DNA of 64,000 nt from Maricurvus nonylphenolicus (GTDB taxonomy: Bacteria > Pseudomonadota > Gammaproteobacteria > Pseudomonadales > Cellvibrionaceae), in contig NZ_AP031498.1 in assembly GCF_042854845.1 (NCBI RefSeq), forward strand, positions 5,518,001 to 5,582,000, read 5' to 3'. Made by a program: the position numbers and the translations under genes. The notes beneath the pieces were generated by a model. That model made no database searches and was not told where the DNA came from. It saw only the letters and a program-made list of their open reading frames with translations. Of the stretch, positions 16,798 through 26,097 are shown in pieces (positions within the stretch are counted from its first letter, which is position 1; each line of letters opens with the position of its first letter).

Positions 16798-16921
16798 ACT
16801 ATTAAAAAACCTTAAAAATCAATAAGATACAAAATAACGCCCCAAATATGAGCGTTGCCCTCACGGTGTGCCTGCAGCCAACGCCCCAAAAACGGACACC
16901 AATCACAGACACTTCAACTTT

Positions 16922-16938
16922 TAGCACAAAAATGGTGC
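16922..16938 (-). promoter_or_regulatory. Candidate NtrC enhancer site
   Basis: The core GCAC-N7-GTGC (16924-16938) fits the NtrC consensus TGCACY-N5-GGTGCA with two outer mismatches. It lies about 150-165 bases upstream of the predicted sigma-54 start, a normal enhancer distance. Confidence 0.5.
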
Positions 16939-17018
16939 ACCACAAGTTCTGAGGCTTTTTAAGTGCCAGTTAGTTACAATAACCTCACCATCAAGACTGC
17001 TATCTATAGGCATAAGCC

Positions 17019-17273
17019 ATGCTGTTTTCCCAACTATCTCAAACCCTGTTTAACGAGCTGCGCCAAGCCGTACCCAGCAGCGTATCCGACCTACCGGAAC
17101 AGGAGTTTCGCGCGCTACTAGAAAGCCTGTTACGTAAGATGAATCTGGTATCGCGTGATGAGTTCGACGCCCAACAGGCCGTATTGCAACGCACCCGCAG
17201 CAAGCTGGAAGCATTGGAACAGGAATTGGCGCAACTGCAGGAAAGCCTGGCGCAAGACAAAAACGCCAGCTGA
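17019..17273 (+). CDS. ubiK: Ubiquinone biosynthesis accessory factor UbiK (YqiC)
   Basis: 84 residues, normal for UbiK. An amphipathic N-terminal helix (MLFSQLSQTLFNELRQAVP) is followed by LPEQEFRALLESLLRKMNLVSRDEFDAQQAVLQRTR and a C-terminal coiled coil (KLEALEQELAQLQESLAQ). UbiK forms a trimer with UbiJ and helps the aerobic ubiquinone complex work at the membrane surface; it also fuses membranes in vitro. The gene precedes comM, as in many gammaproteobacteria. Confidence 0.88.
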   Translation: MLFSQLSQTLFNELRQAVPSSVSDLPEQEFRALLESLLRKMNLVSRDEFDAQQAVLQRTRSKLEALEQELAQLQESLAQDKNAS

Positions 17274-17337
17274 GACCTGGACCCTTCAGTGATGACGGAG
17301 TAGAGTAACTCCACCCTAAAGACAGCAAGGATTGCGT

Positions 17338-18861
17338 ATGTCTCTCGCCGTGGTTCATACCCGCGCCAAACTGGGCATTGAAGCCCCTCTGGTTACCGTC
17401 GAAGTTCACCTTTCCAACGGCCTACCCTCACTTTCTATCGTTGGCCTGCCTGAAACTGCCGTTAAGGAAAGTAAGGATCGCGTGCGCAGCGCCATCCTCA
17501 ACAGCCAGTTTGAATTTCCCGCTCGACGCATTACCGTCAACCTGGCCCCCGCCGATTTACCCAAAGAAGGTGGACGTTTTGACCTGGCCATAGCGTTGGG
17601 TATTTTGGCGGCCTCCGATCAAATTCCCACGCAGCAACTGGAAGATTACGAAGTGCTGGGCGAGCTGGCCCTGTCCGGTGAGCTACGCCCGGTTAACGGC
17701 TGCCTGCCTGCGGCCATTGCCAGCAGCCATGCCGAACGCAAGCTGATATTGCCCCGTGATAATGCACTGGAAGCTGCACTGTGTAAGGGCGCAGAGATAC
17801 TGGAAGCGCGGACTTTGTTAACGGTGTGCGCCCATTTGCAGCAACGAGAACTGTTACCCGTAACACCTCATGCACACTTGGGGAACACACAACAACGCTC
17901 AGAAAATGATCTTCGCGACATAAAAGGCCAGGCGCACGCAAAAAGGGCATTGGAGATAGCCGCCAGCGGCGGTCACCACCTGTTGCTGTATGGACCTCCG
18001 GGCACAGGCAAAACCATGCTAGCCTCACGCCTGACAGATATACTCCCCCCGCTGACAGAAACAGAGGCACTGGAAGTCGCTGCTGTACAATCGGTCAGTG
18101 GCCGTCACACGCTTACCCAATATCCCTCAAGACCTTTTCGAGCACCTCACCATACGGCTTCGGCTGTAGCCTTGGTTGGCGGCGGCAGCCAGCCCAAGCC
18201 CGGGGAGATATCCCTGTCGCATCGCGGCGTATTGTTTCTTGATGAATTACCGGAATACAGCCGCCAAGTACTGGAAGTTATGCGCCAACCTTTGGAAAGC
18301 GGTGAAGTGCAAATATCCCGAGCCGCAGCACAGGTACGCTACCCAGCCAACTTCCAGTTGATCGCCGCGATGAATCCCTGCCCCTGTGGTTACGCCAATA
18401 ACAGCGACGGCAAACACCTGTGCCGCTGCACACCGGATCAAGTACTGCGCTACCGCAGCAAGATTTCCGGGCCGCTGCTCGATCGCATCGACTTACAGGT
18501 GGCTGTACAGGCGCTAAAATCAGGCGAGCTCTACGGGGAAGCCAGCGGCGATAACAGTAAAACCGTGCAAACGCGGGTGACGGCCTGCCGCCAGCGACAG
18601 CTGGAGCGGCAACAAAAATCGAATGCGGATTTAGTCAGTCGCGAGCTGGATCAGTACTGTCGGCTACAGCCAAAGCAACAACACCTGTTACAGCAGGCCG
18701 TAGAGCGCCTGGGGCTTTCTGCGCGAAGCAGTCACCGCATTATCAAGGTGGCGAGAACCCTGGCCGATATGGAAGTCTGTGAAGATATTGAGGATAAACA
18801 TTTGATGGAAGCCCTTGGCTACCGAACCTTCGAACGCCAAGCGACCCCTGCCTGCGCCTAA
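17338..18861 (+). CDS. comM: YifB family Mg-chelatase-like AAA+ ATPase (ComM)
   Basis: 507 residues. An N-terminal Lon-protease-like domain (GLPSLSIVGLPETAVKESKDRVR) precedes an AAA+ module with Walker A LLYGPPGTGKTML (near 215), Walker B GVLFLDELPE, and the Mg-chelatase segment AAMNPCPCGYAN with a Cys cluster. The C-terminal domain has LGLSARSSHRIIKVARTLAD. ComM is a hexameric helicase that promotes branch migration during natural transformation; many carriers are not known to be transformable. The ATG at 17338 has AAGG 8 bases upstream; a TTG at 17332 is too close. Its stop overlaps that of the opposing GGDEF-EAL gene. Confidence 0.92.
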   Translation: MSLAVVHTRAKLGIEAPLVTVEVHLSNGLPSLSIVGLPETAVKESKDRVRSAILNSQFEFPARRITVNLAPADLPKEGGRFDLAIALGILAASDQIPTQQLEDYEVLGELALSGELRPVNGCLPAAIASSHAERKLILPRDNALEAALCKGAEILEARTLLTVCAHLQQRELLPVTPHAHLGNTQQRSENDLRDIKGQAHAKRALEIAASGGHHLLLYGPPGTGKTMLASRLTDILPPLTETEALEVAAVQSVSGRHTLTQYPSRPFRAPHHTASAVALVGGGSQPKPGEISLSHRGVLFLDELPEYSRQVLEVMRQPLESGEVQISRAAAQVRYPANFQLIAAMNPCPCGYANNSDGKHLCRCTPDQVLRYRSKISGPLLDRIDLQVAVQALKSGELYGEASGDNSKTVQTRVTACRQRQLERQQKSNADLVSRELDQYCRLQPKQQHLLQQAVERLGLSARSSHRIIKVARTLADMEVCEDIEDKHLMEALGYRTFERQATPACA

Positions 18862-20561
18862 TGGGCCAGCAGGGGTTCACCTTCAAGACGCTTGGAAACA
18901 CTGTCAAAATTCAGCGGCTTGCAGAAATAGAAACCCTGGGTTTGATCACAGTGGAACTCACGCAATAACGCCAGCTGCTCACTGCTTTCCACCCCCTCGG
19001 CAATCACCTCTTTACCCAGACTGTGGGCCAGGGTAATCATGGCTTTTACCAAACTGGCATCTTCGGATTTGCGGGTGATATCACGCACAAACCCCTTGTC
19101 TACCTTGATGGTAGAGATAGGCAAGCGCTGCAAGTGCAGGAAGGAAGAATAACCGGTACCAAAATCATCCAGTGCAAAACGGCAGCCCAGCTGCGCCAGG
19201 GCGCGCATACACAGCGCCACCAGATCCATATTTTCCATCACTGCCGTTTCTGTAATTTCAAACTCCAGCAGGCGCGGGTTTATATCGGTTTCCTGGGAGA
19301 TTGTTGCGATTCGCTCCACCAGTTTCTCATCGTTAAACTGCCGCAGCGATAAATTAATGGCCATGACTACCGGAGGCAATCCGGCCAGCTGCATGCGCTT
19401 TAGATCCTGGCAGGCACGGTGGATAGCCCAATAACCTAAAGGCACAATCAACCCGGTATCTTCCGCCACGTCCATAAATTCACTGGGACATACCAGTCCT
19501 CGTTCCGGATGGCTCCAGCGCAGCAGTGCTTCCACCCCCAGAATTTCACCGGTTTCAATATCTACCCGCGGCTGGTAATAAAGGCAAAACTCATCACGCC
19601 GCAGAGCGCGGCGCAGCTCTGACTCCAGCAGCAACTGTCGGCGGGCCTCGATATTCATCGAATCGGTAAAGAAGCGGTAGGCACTGCCTTCAACCAGCTT
19701 GGCCTTGTACATGGCCATATCGGCATTTTTTTGCAGAGTATCGATATCCATGCCCGCCTCGGGGTAGACCGCAATACCGATGCTGCAGCCAACCACCACC
19801 TGGTGACTACCAATTTGGTAGGGACGGGAGATAACCTCCATCACCTTCTCGGCAATATGGGCAATATCGGCGGTAGACTCGGTGTGCTCCAATAATATGG
19901 TGAACTCGTCACCACCAATGCGCGCCACTGAATCACTCTTGCGCATACAGGCGCGCAGTCGCTCGGCACAGGCACGAATCAATTCGTCCCCGGCATCATG
20001 ACCAAAGCTGTCATTGACCTGTTTAAAACCATCCAGGTCCAGGTACATCAGGGTAAAACTTAATGAGTCCCTAGCCGCAAGCTGGATGGCGTGATCCAAA
20101 CGGTCGCGAAATAAAATACGGTTGGGCACATTGGTTAAATGATCATAATGGGCCAGTTTTGCCAACTTATATTCGGCCGCCTTACGCTCTATGGCGTAGC
20201 GAATCGTACGTTCAAGCAACTGGTAATCGATATGGCCCTTAATGAGGTAGTCGGACGCGCCGCGGCGGATGGCTTCGCGGTCAACCTCCACCTCCATCTC
20301 ATTGGTCATCACAATGATGGGCACCTTGCAGCCTTGCGACCGGGCGCCATTTAACAGATCCAGGCAGTTTTTTTCACCCCAATGGTAATCCAGCAGAATT
20401 ACATCATAGGTATCGGACAGAATCTGATCGAGAGCATCCTCGAGACTATCAATCCAGGTGAGTTGGTAATCGGTATGGTGAACCTGGGTCAGCAGATGGC
20501 CTACCAGGAGATATTCGGCATGCTCTTTATCTATCAGTAGTATCTTTATGATGGTATCCAT
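18858..20561 (-). CDS. Receiver-GGDEF-EAL cyclic-di-GMP protein
   Basis: 567 residues. A response-regulator receiver domain (about 1-125; phospho-acceptor Asp58, Lys108) is followed by a diguanylate cyclase domain with intact GGDEF (216-220) and an RxxD inhibitory site (RKSD, 207-210) five residues before it, then an EAL domain (about 310-560). The EAL residues for metal and catalysis are all there: EALLRW, AINLSLRQF, EFEITETAV, ALDDFGTGYSS, IKVDKGFV, VIAEGVE and TQGFYFCKP. The phosphodiesterase should be active and the cyclase may be too, so net activity is unclear. The acidic pocket of the receiver reads DKE instead of DD. No partner kinase is adjacent. Cytoplasmic. Confidence 0.92.
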   Translation of the reverse strand: MDTIIKILLIDKEHAEYLLVGHLLTQVHHTDYQLTWIDSLEDALDQILSDTYDVILLDYHWGEKNCLDLLNGARSQGCKVPIIVMTNEMEVEVDREAIRRGASDYLIKGHIDYQLLERTIRYAIERKAAEYKLAKLAHYDHLTNVPNRILFRDRLDHAIQLAARDSLSFTLMYLDLDGFKQVNDSFGHDAGDELIRACAERLRACMRKSDSVARIGGDEFTILLEHTESTADIAHIAEKVMEVISRPYQIGSHQVVVGCSIGIAVYPEAGMDIDTLQKNADMAMYKAKLVEGSAYRFFTDSMNIEARRQLLLESELRRALRRDEFCLYYQPRVDIETGEILGVEALLRWSHPERGLVCPSEFMDVAEDTGLIVPLGYWAIHRACQDLKRMQLAGLPPVVMAINLSLRQFNDEKLVERIATISQETDINPRLLEFEITETAVMENMDLVALCMRALAQLGCRFALDDFGTGYSSFLHLQRLPISTIKVDKGFVRDITRKSEDASLVKAMITLAHSLGKEVIAEGVESSEQLALLREFHCDQTQGFYFCKPLNFDSVSKRLEGEPLLAH

Positions 20562-20858
20562 GAGCTTGCCCTTCTGCGAGGGTTCATGTCCCTATGTTTA
20601 TTATTTTTAAATCTGACTTTTTGCGCCTGTCGCGCGCAGTTATTAATTTTCCCTATGACTAAACCCTACACCAGGGTCAGCCATGAATAAACCTGGGCCT
20701 ATCTTATATGACAAAGTAATTACTTCCCTATTAATTTAGCTTCTTTCTGCTATATATCCAGCCTCCTGAATATTGCCTGCGGTTATTGATATAGGAAGTT
20801 GGTACAATGTGCGGCTTTCTCTCATTCCACTATCAATCTCCACTACAGGTCGTATTCT
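20562..20858. promoter_or_regulatory. Divergent region GGDEF-EAL / rep
   Basis: 297 bp, AT-rich. A TACAAT at 20803-20808 could be a -10 for rep, but no -35 is correctly spaced. I see no gene and no strong hairpin. Confidence 0.35.
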
Positions 20859-22874
20859 GTGGCACAACTCAACCCCCGCCAACGCGAAGCCGTGCACTAT
20901 ATTGATGGCCCCTGTCTGGTACTGGCGGGTGCTGGCAGCGGCAAAACCAGTGTGATTACCCGCAAGATTGCCTACCTGATTGAAGAATGTGGCATGGCTG
21001 CACGGCATATTGCCGCCGTGACCTTTACCAACAAGGCTGCCCGGGAAATGAAAGAGCGGGTAACCTCCCTGGTTAAAGGACCAGCCAGTAAGGGACTGAC
21101 GGTATCCACCTTTCATAATCTGGGGCTCAATATCATTCGCCGTGAGCATAAAACCCTGGGTTACAAGTCCAACTTTTCTATATTCGACGCTGAAGACGCA
21201 CGTGCGCTGCTAAAAGAGCTGATGATGAAGGAGGGTGACTTTAATACCGACCACCTGGATATGGTGCAGAATCAAATATCCAACTGGAAGAACGACCTCA
21301 CCACACCGGATGCCGCCATCAGCAAAGCCAACAGTAGCGGTGAAGAGATGATGGCACTGGTCTACAAACGCTACAACCAGGCACTGAAGGCCTATAATGC
21401 GGTCGACTTTGATGACCTGATTCTGGCCCCGGTACAGCTGTTTATCGATCACCCGGATGTGCTGGAACGCTGGCAGAAAAAAATCCGCTACCTGCTGGTA
21501 GATGAATATCAGGATACCAACTCCAGCCAGTACCTGTTGGTTAAACAACTTGTCGGTGGCCGCGGCGGCCTGACAGTGGTAGGGGATGACGACCAGTCGA
21601 TCTATGCCTGGCGTGGCGCACGCCCGGAAAATATGTCGCTGTTGAAAAAGGATTATCCCAGCCTCAACCTGATCAAGTTGGAACAAAATTACCGTTCTAC
21701 TAGTCGCATCCTGAAAACCGCCAACCACCTGATTGCTCACAACCCCCACGAGTTCGATAAAGCGCTGTGGAGTGAAATGGGTATGGGCGAGCCCCTGCGC
21801 CTGATCCGCTGTGCCAATGAAGAAGCCGAAGCCGAGCGAGTTGCTACCGAGATTTTTTTACAGCGCCAGCGCCGCCAGATTAAGTTCAGCGACTTTGCCA
21901 TTCTCTATCGCGGTAACCACCAGGCGCGGTTGCTGGAAATGAAACTGCAGCAACACCAGATCCCCTACAAGCTCAGTGGCGGTCAGTCATTTTTTGGCCG
22001 CACAGAGATTAAAGACATCATGGCGTACCTGCGCCTGATTATGAATACCGACGATGACAATGCCTTCTTGCGGGTGATCAATACACCCCGGCGCCAAATC
22101 GGCACAGGTACATTGGAATCCTTAAGCCGCTACGCTACAGAACGGGAAGTCAGTCTGTTCGATGCCACCCAGGAAATGGGGATTCAAAGCCATATCCCGA
22201 AAAAGAACCTGGAACGTATTCAGCGTTTTGCCCACTGGATTGGCCAGGTGCGCGACAACGGTGAAAACGACCCCATAGGCGCAGTGCGGGAGATGATCGA
22301 AGATATCGATTACGAAGGCTGGCTGCACCAAAACGCCAGTAGCCCCAAAGTGGCCGAAGGGCGTATGGGCAACGTCTGGTTCCTGGTCGATTCGATTAAA
22401 TGGATTATCGAACGCTTTGAAGAAGACGGCGAAGAAGCCAGCCTCGAAGCTGCAGTCGCCAAGCTGTTGTTACGCGATATGCTCGAACGCCAGGAAGAAG
22501 AAGAGGAAATGGATCAGGTCCAAATGCTAACCCTGCACGCATCCAAAGGCCTGGAATACCCCCATGTGTTTTTGGTGGGCATGGAAGAAGACCTGCTGCC
22601 GCACAGAACCAGTATTGAAGAAGATAATGTCGAGGAAGAACGACGCCTGGCCTATGTGGGCATAACCCGCGCAAAACGCACGCTGACCATGACCCTGGCT
22701 GGCAAGCGCAAAATGTACGGCGAAATTATGGAAACCACCCCCAGCCGTTTTATCGATGAACTCCCCGAAGAAGATCTGGAGCGGGAAGGTTTTGGCGATC
22801 ACTGTCCGGATTTAAATCAATCCCGCGGCGAGGAAACCCTCGACAATATTTTGAGCATGTTTGACGATTTGTAA
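20859..22874 (+). CDS. rep: ATP-dependent DNA helicase Rep
   Basis: 671 residues from a GTG at 20859 (VAQLNPRQREAV), preceded by AGG at 9 bases; upstream in-frame starts would add a non-homologous tail. UvrD/Rep superfamily 1 motifs are in order: GPCLVLAGAGSGKT (Walker A), AVTFTNKAAREMKERV, LLVDEYQDTNSSQYLL, TVVGDDDQSIYAWRGA, LEQNYRST, LTLHASKGLEYPHVFLVG and YVGITRAKRTL. The motif set and the C-terminus match Rep rather than UvrD. Rep moves 3' to 5' on single strands, restarts stalled forks and clears proteins ahead of replication. Confidence 0.94.
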   Translation: MAQLNPRQREAVHYIDGPCLVLAGAGSGKTSVITRKIAYLIEECGMAARHIAAVTFTNKAAREMKERVTSLVKGPASKGLTVSTFHNLGLNIIRREHKTLGYKSNFSIFDAEDARALLKELMMKEGDFNTDHLDMVQNQISNWKNDLTTPDAAISKANSSGEEMMALVYKRYNQALKAYNAVDFDDLILAPVQLFIDHPDVLERWQKKIRYLLVDEYQDTNSSQYLLVKQLVGGRGGLTVVGDDDQSIYAWRGARPENMSLLKKDYPSLNLIKLEQNYRSTSRILKTANHLIAHNPHEFDKALWSEMGMGEPLRLIRCANEEAEAERVATEIFLQRQRRQIKFSDFAILYRGNHQARLLEMKLQQHQIPYKLSGGQSFFGRTEIKDIMAYLRLIMNTDDDNAFLRVINTPRRQIGTGTLESLSRYATEREVSLFDATQEMGIQSHIPKKNLERIQRFAHWIGQVRDNGENDPIGAVREMIEDIDYEGWLHQNASSPKVAEGRMGNVWFLVDSIKWIIERFEEDGEEASLEAAVAKLLLRDMLERQEEEEEMDQVQMLTLHASKGLEYPHVFLVGMEEDLLPHRTSIEEDNVEEERRLAYVGITRAKRTLTMTLAGKRKMYGEIMETTPSRFIDELPEEDLEREGFGDHCPDLNQSRGEETLDNILSMFDDL

Positions 22875-22936
22875 CGAATACGTGATCATGCTCGCTGCTC
22901 AGATCACATGTAGACATTTTGTAGAATAGGACTCTT

Positions 22937-23602
22937 ATGTTATTTCGTCACATCACCATAGTCGCTCTGTCTTCCCTATTATCCGTTTCCGCTCTTGCTG
23001 ATCGCAATGCCACCGGTGACGATGGCCGCAAGATTATTCTTAAACAGGACGGTAGCTGGGAATATGCCAACACCGACCGCTACGCCACCTCTGAAGACGG
23101 TACCCGTGTACGCTTAAAAGACGACGGCCAATGGGAGTTTATTGGTAACGCACCGGTAAAAACCGAGCAGCAGTTCCGTGAAGAAAGCCTGGATATCAAT
23201 CTCTCTCAAGTGATCACCGAGTTCGCCAAATCCAAGGTTCCTGGGTCGAAAAATACCCGCATCCGCTCCAATACCATTTTCTCCCTCAATGTGGATATCT
23301 CAAGTTACAGTGACACACCTATCACGGCTGACATCAATGATTTTAGAGGCCTAACCGTCAGTGATAACCGTGGTAACGAATACGACGTGATTGCAGTCAC
23401 GCCGCAAAAACAACAGCTGGAGCCAGGCAGCAAATACGCCTATGAAATCCGTGTCGACGGCTCGCCAAAATTCAATGTGGGCTTTTTTAATATCAAAACC
23501 ATTACCCTGAATATTGATGCTGCAGTATTCCGCACCAATTCAGATATCTCTCTGAGTCTGGATGCCGATGAAATTTTGCAACGCCGTGTGAGTAAGCTGT
23601 AA
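22937..23602 (+). CDS. Secreted protein of unknown function with duplicated DGxW motifs
   Basis: 221 residues. Signal peptide MLFRHITIVALSSLLSVSAL, cut after ALA, then two tandem short motifs, DDGRKIILKQDGSWEYAN and EDGTRVRLKDDGQWEFIG (about 25-65), which resemble the start of DUF3157-like proteins. The remaining 150 residues look like a beta-sandwich (NTIFSLNVDISSYSDTPIT, KYAYEIRVDG) and carry no catalytic motif I can name. It follows rep by 62 bp and has its own terminator. It is probably periplasmic. Confidence 0.6.
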   Translation: MLFRHITIVALSSLLSVSALADRNATGDDGRKIILKQDGSWEYANTDRYATSEDGTRVRLKDDGQWEFIGNAPVKTEQQFREESLDINLSQVITEFAKSKVPGSKNTRIRSNTIFSLNVDISSYSDTPITADINDFRGLTVSDNRGNEYDVIAVTPQKQQLEPGSKYAYEIRVDGSPKFNVGFFNIKTITLNIDAAVFRTNSDISLSLDADEILQRRVSKL

Positions 23603-23620
23603 CGCTTTTTCAGCACAACA

Positions 23621-23649
23621 AAAAAAGGGATGCTCTGCATCCCTTTTTT
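23621..23649. terminator. Bidirectional intrinsic terminator
   Basis: Stem GGGATGC-tct-GCATCCC with A-run before and T-run after (23621-23649). It serves the secreted-protein gene and rph, which converge. Confidence 0.9.
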
Positions 23650-23671
23650 ATTTTTTGTGAAGCAACCCAGG

Positions 23672-24391
23672 CTATTCAGCCAACGCCGCCAACTGCAACT
23701 CGTTTAACTCGGCAATTCCTTTCTTGGCCAACACCAGCATCTTGCCAAACTCCTCCTCGGTAAACGGCTCGCCTTCGGCTGTGCCCTGAATCTCGATCAT
23801 GCCGCCATCATTGCCCATCACAATATTCATATCGGTTTCGGCATTGGAGTCTTCCGGGTAATCCAGATCCAGTACTGCTTCACCTTCATAAATACCGACA
23901 GAGATAGAAGCGATCATACGTGCCAGGGGCTCACCTTTTACCTTGCCAGCCGCCTTCAAACTGTTGATAGCATCAGCCAGGGCGACACAGGCACCAGTAA
24001 TCGATGCAGTACGGGTACCACCATCGGCCTGAATTACATCGCAATCGATGGTAATAGTGACTTCACCCAGAGCTTCCAGGTCCACCGCTGCACGCAGTGA
24101 ACGGCCAATCAGGCGCTGAATTTCCACGGTGCGACCGCCCTGTTTGCCGCGCGCGGCTTCACGGCCCATACGGGTACCGGTAGAGCGGGGCAGCATACCG
24201 TATTCCGCCGTGATCCAACCGCGACCTTCACCGCGCATAAAACGCGGCACACCGTCTTCGGCGGAAGCGTTACAGATCACTTTGGTATCGCCGAATTCAA
24301 CCAGCACCGAACCTTCAGCGTGTTTAGTGTAATTGCGGGTGATGCGCACATCGCGCATTTGGTCAGGCTGGCGGCCGGAAGGTCTTTGCAT
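23672..24391 (-). CDS. rph: Ribonuclease PH
   Basis: 239 residues. The N-terminus MQRPSGRQPDQMRDVRITRNY is diagnostic; RGEGRGWITAEYGMLPRST and the phosphate-binding TIDCDVIQADGGTRTASITGA complete the RNase PH fold, and the acidic IVMGNDGGMIEIQGTAEGEPF follows. It trims the 3' end of tRNA precursors by phosphorolysis and acts in rRNA decay. Unlike E. coli K-12, the C-terminus is intact. It is divergent from yicC (about 140 bp). Confidence 0.95.
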   Translation of the reverse strand: MQRPSGRQPDQMRDVRITRNYTKHAEGSVLVEFGDTKVICNASAEDGVPRFMRGEGRGWITAEYGMLPRSTGTRMGREAARGKQGGRTVEIQRLIGRSLRAAVDLEALGEVTITIDCDVIQADGGTRTASITGACVALADAINSLKAAGKVKGEPLARMIASISVGIYEGEAVLDLDYPEDSNAETDMNIVMGNDGGMIEIQGTAEGEPFTEEEFGKMLVLAKKGIAELNELQLAALAE

Positions 24392-24534
24392 GGTGATACC
24401 TTGAATCGTATTGAAGAGGATTTAATCGGCCATTATAGCGGCTGGCCAGTCACTAGTCGCCTGACATTATTCAGAGCTGCCACAGGATTGTGATACCATC
24501 CCAGCAGCTTGTTTTATCGAATGGAATTTTGCCT

Positions 24535-25407
24535 ATGCCTTGCAGCATGACGGGATTTGCCCGCCAGGAACGCCAATGCCCTTGGGGCACTCTGGTGTGG
24601 GAAGTACGCAGCGTCAATCACCGCTACCTGGAACCCCACTTCCGCATCCCCGACAGCCTGCGTGAGCTGGAACCGAAACTTCGCGACAGCCTGCGCAAGC
24701 AATTGCACCGCGGCAAGATCGAAGCCAGCTTTCATCTGCAGCTGAACACCGTCGATGAAGAATCCTCAGGTCTGGAAATCAATATGCCGCTGGTGCAGCA
24801 ACTGACCCAGGCGATTGAAACCGTTGAGCTGCAAATGGCCAACTCCTCGGCCGTCAGTGCACTCGATATTCTGGGCTGGCCCGGTGTGATCAGCGAGCGC
24901 CAGCTGGATAAAGACGCACTACTGAGCGAAGCCCTGTCTCTGTTTAGTGAGGCACTAAAAGGCCTGATCGAGCACCGCCAGCGCGAAGGCGAAGAACTGA
25001 AAAACCTCATTGAGCAGCGCCTGCAAGGCATTAACGAGCAAGTCACCCAGGTACGCGCCAAATTGCCCGGTATTCTTCAGGCCCAACGGGAAAAGCTGCA
25101 GGAAAAACTGGAAAGCATTAAAGCCGAGCTGGATCAGGACCGCCTGGAACAGGAAATGGTAATCCTGGCCCAGAAGGCCGATGTCGATGAAGAGCTCGAC
25201 CGCCTCGATACTCATGTCGCCGAAGTTGAGCGCACCCTCAAGCAAAAAGGCAGTATTGGCCGCCGTCTCGACTTCCTGATGCAGGAACTTAACCGCGAAG
25301 CCAACACCCTGTCGTCCAAGTCGATCGTCAGTGATACCACCCAGGCAGCGGTGGAGTTAAAAGTTCTGATTGAGCAGATGCGCGAACAAGTCCAGAATAT
25401 CGAATAA
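24535..25407 (+). CDS. yicC: YicC family endoribonuclease
   Basis: 290 residues from the ATG at 24535 (MPCSMTGFARQE), which matches the family start MxxSMTGFxR; the upstream ATG-like start at 24490 does not. Conserved parts are WEVRSVNHRYLEPHFRIPDSL, the long charged middle helix, and the C-terminal IGRRLDFLMQELNREANTLSSKS. YicC-type proteins are metal-dependent endoribonucleases that promote decay of certain small RNAs. It precedes gmk by 65 bp, the usual arrangement. Confidence 0.9.
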   Translation: MPCSMTGFARQERQCPWGTLVWEVRSVNHRYLEPHFRIPDSLRELEPKLRDSLRKQLHRGKIEASFHLQLNTVDEESSGLEINMPLVQQLTQAIETVELQMANSSAVSALDILGWPGVISERQLDKDALLSEALSLFSEALKGLIEHRQREGEELKNLIEQRLQGINEQVTQVRAKLPGILQAQREKLQEKLESIKAELDQDRLEQEMVILAQKADVDEELDRLDTHVAEVERTLKQKGSIGRRLDFLMQELNREANTLSSKSIVSDTTQAAVELKVLIEQMREQVQNIE

Positions 25408-25472
25408 TCTGCTGAGCGCTTCAGCACCCGATAGCCTAGTAATAAGTACATACAGCAAGGCAAGAGAAGCTT

Positions 25473-26090
25473 ATGAGCACACGCGGTACCCTTTATACCG
25501 TTTCCGCCCCCTCCGGCGCGGGAAAAACCAGCCTGGTGAAGGCACTGATTGAGTCCACAGAGGCTATCTGTGTATCCGTCTCCCACACCACCCGGACTAT
25601 TCGTCCCGGTGAGACCGACGGCGTTAACTATCACTTCACCGACAAAGATACGTTCACCCAAATGATGACCCAAGGAGCATTTCTGGAGTCTGCCGAAGTA
25701 TTTGGCAATTTCTACGGCACCTCCCAGCAGTGGGTAGAAGACACCCTCAATAGCGGCCAGGATGTGATCCTGGAAATTGACTGGCAGGGCGCCCAGCAGG
25801 TACGCCGCCTGCTGCCGGATACTGTGGGTATCTTTATTTTGCCTCCCTCACGCGAGGAGCTGCACAAGCGCCTGACCGGCCGTGGCCAGGACGATGACTC
25901 CGTCATCGATGCTCGCATGCAAGAAGCCATCAGCGAAATGACCCATTACGTGGAAGCCCAGTACGTAGTCATCAACGATGATTTTGACCAGGCCCTGGCT
26001 GATTTTCGTGGCATTATCCTGGCCCAACGCCTGACCCTGGACAATCAGCAACGCCGCCACGAGCAATTATTGGCTGACCTGCTGTCTTAA
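25473..26090 (+). CDS. gmk: Guanylate kinase
   Basis: 205 residues. P-loop SAPSGAGKTSLVKAL at the N-terminus, the GMP-binding SVSHTTRTIRPGETDGVNY, and the lid region LTGRGQDDDSVIDARM are complete. It phosphorylates GMP to GDP. Its product feeds GTP and (p)ppGpp pools, which links it to rpoZ and spoT immediately downstream. Start ATG follows an AGAGAAG site. Confidence 0.95.
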   Translation: MSTRGTLYTVSAPSGAGKTSLVKALIESTEAICVSVSHTTRTIRPGETDGVNYHFTDKDTFTQMMTQGAFLESAEVFGNFYGTSQQWVEDTLNSGQDVILEIDWQGAQQVRRLLPDTVGIFILPPSREELHKRLTGRGQDDDSVIDARMQEAISEMTHYVEAQYVVINDDFDQALADFRGIILAQRLTLDNQQRRHEQLLADLLS

Positions 26091-26097
26091 TTCTGCC

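Larger units (their letters stand above)
16670..17018. promoter_or_regulatory. 349-bp divergent regulatory region (porin / ubiK)
   Basis: No gene is visible. The left 130 bp hold the porin leader and a sigma-54-like promoter. The middle is AT-rich. About 16845-16880 has GCGTTG/CAACGC, which could pair. An NtrC-like site is at 16922-16938. A TACAAT at 16975-16980 may be the -10 of ubiK, but its -35 is poor. Confidence 0.55.

Noticed and set aside
16975..16980. TACAAT as the ubiK promoter -10
   Set aside because: The sequence 17 bases upstream (AGGCTT) is a poor -35, so I did not list it as a separate promoter.
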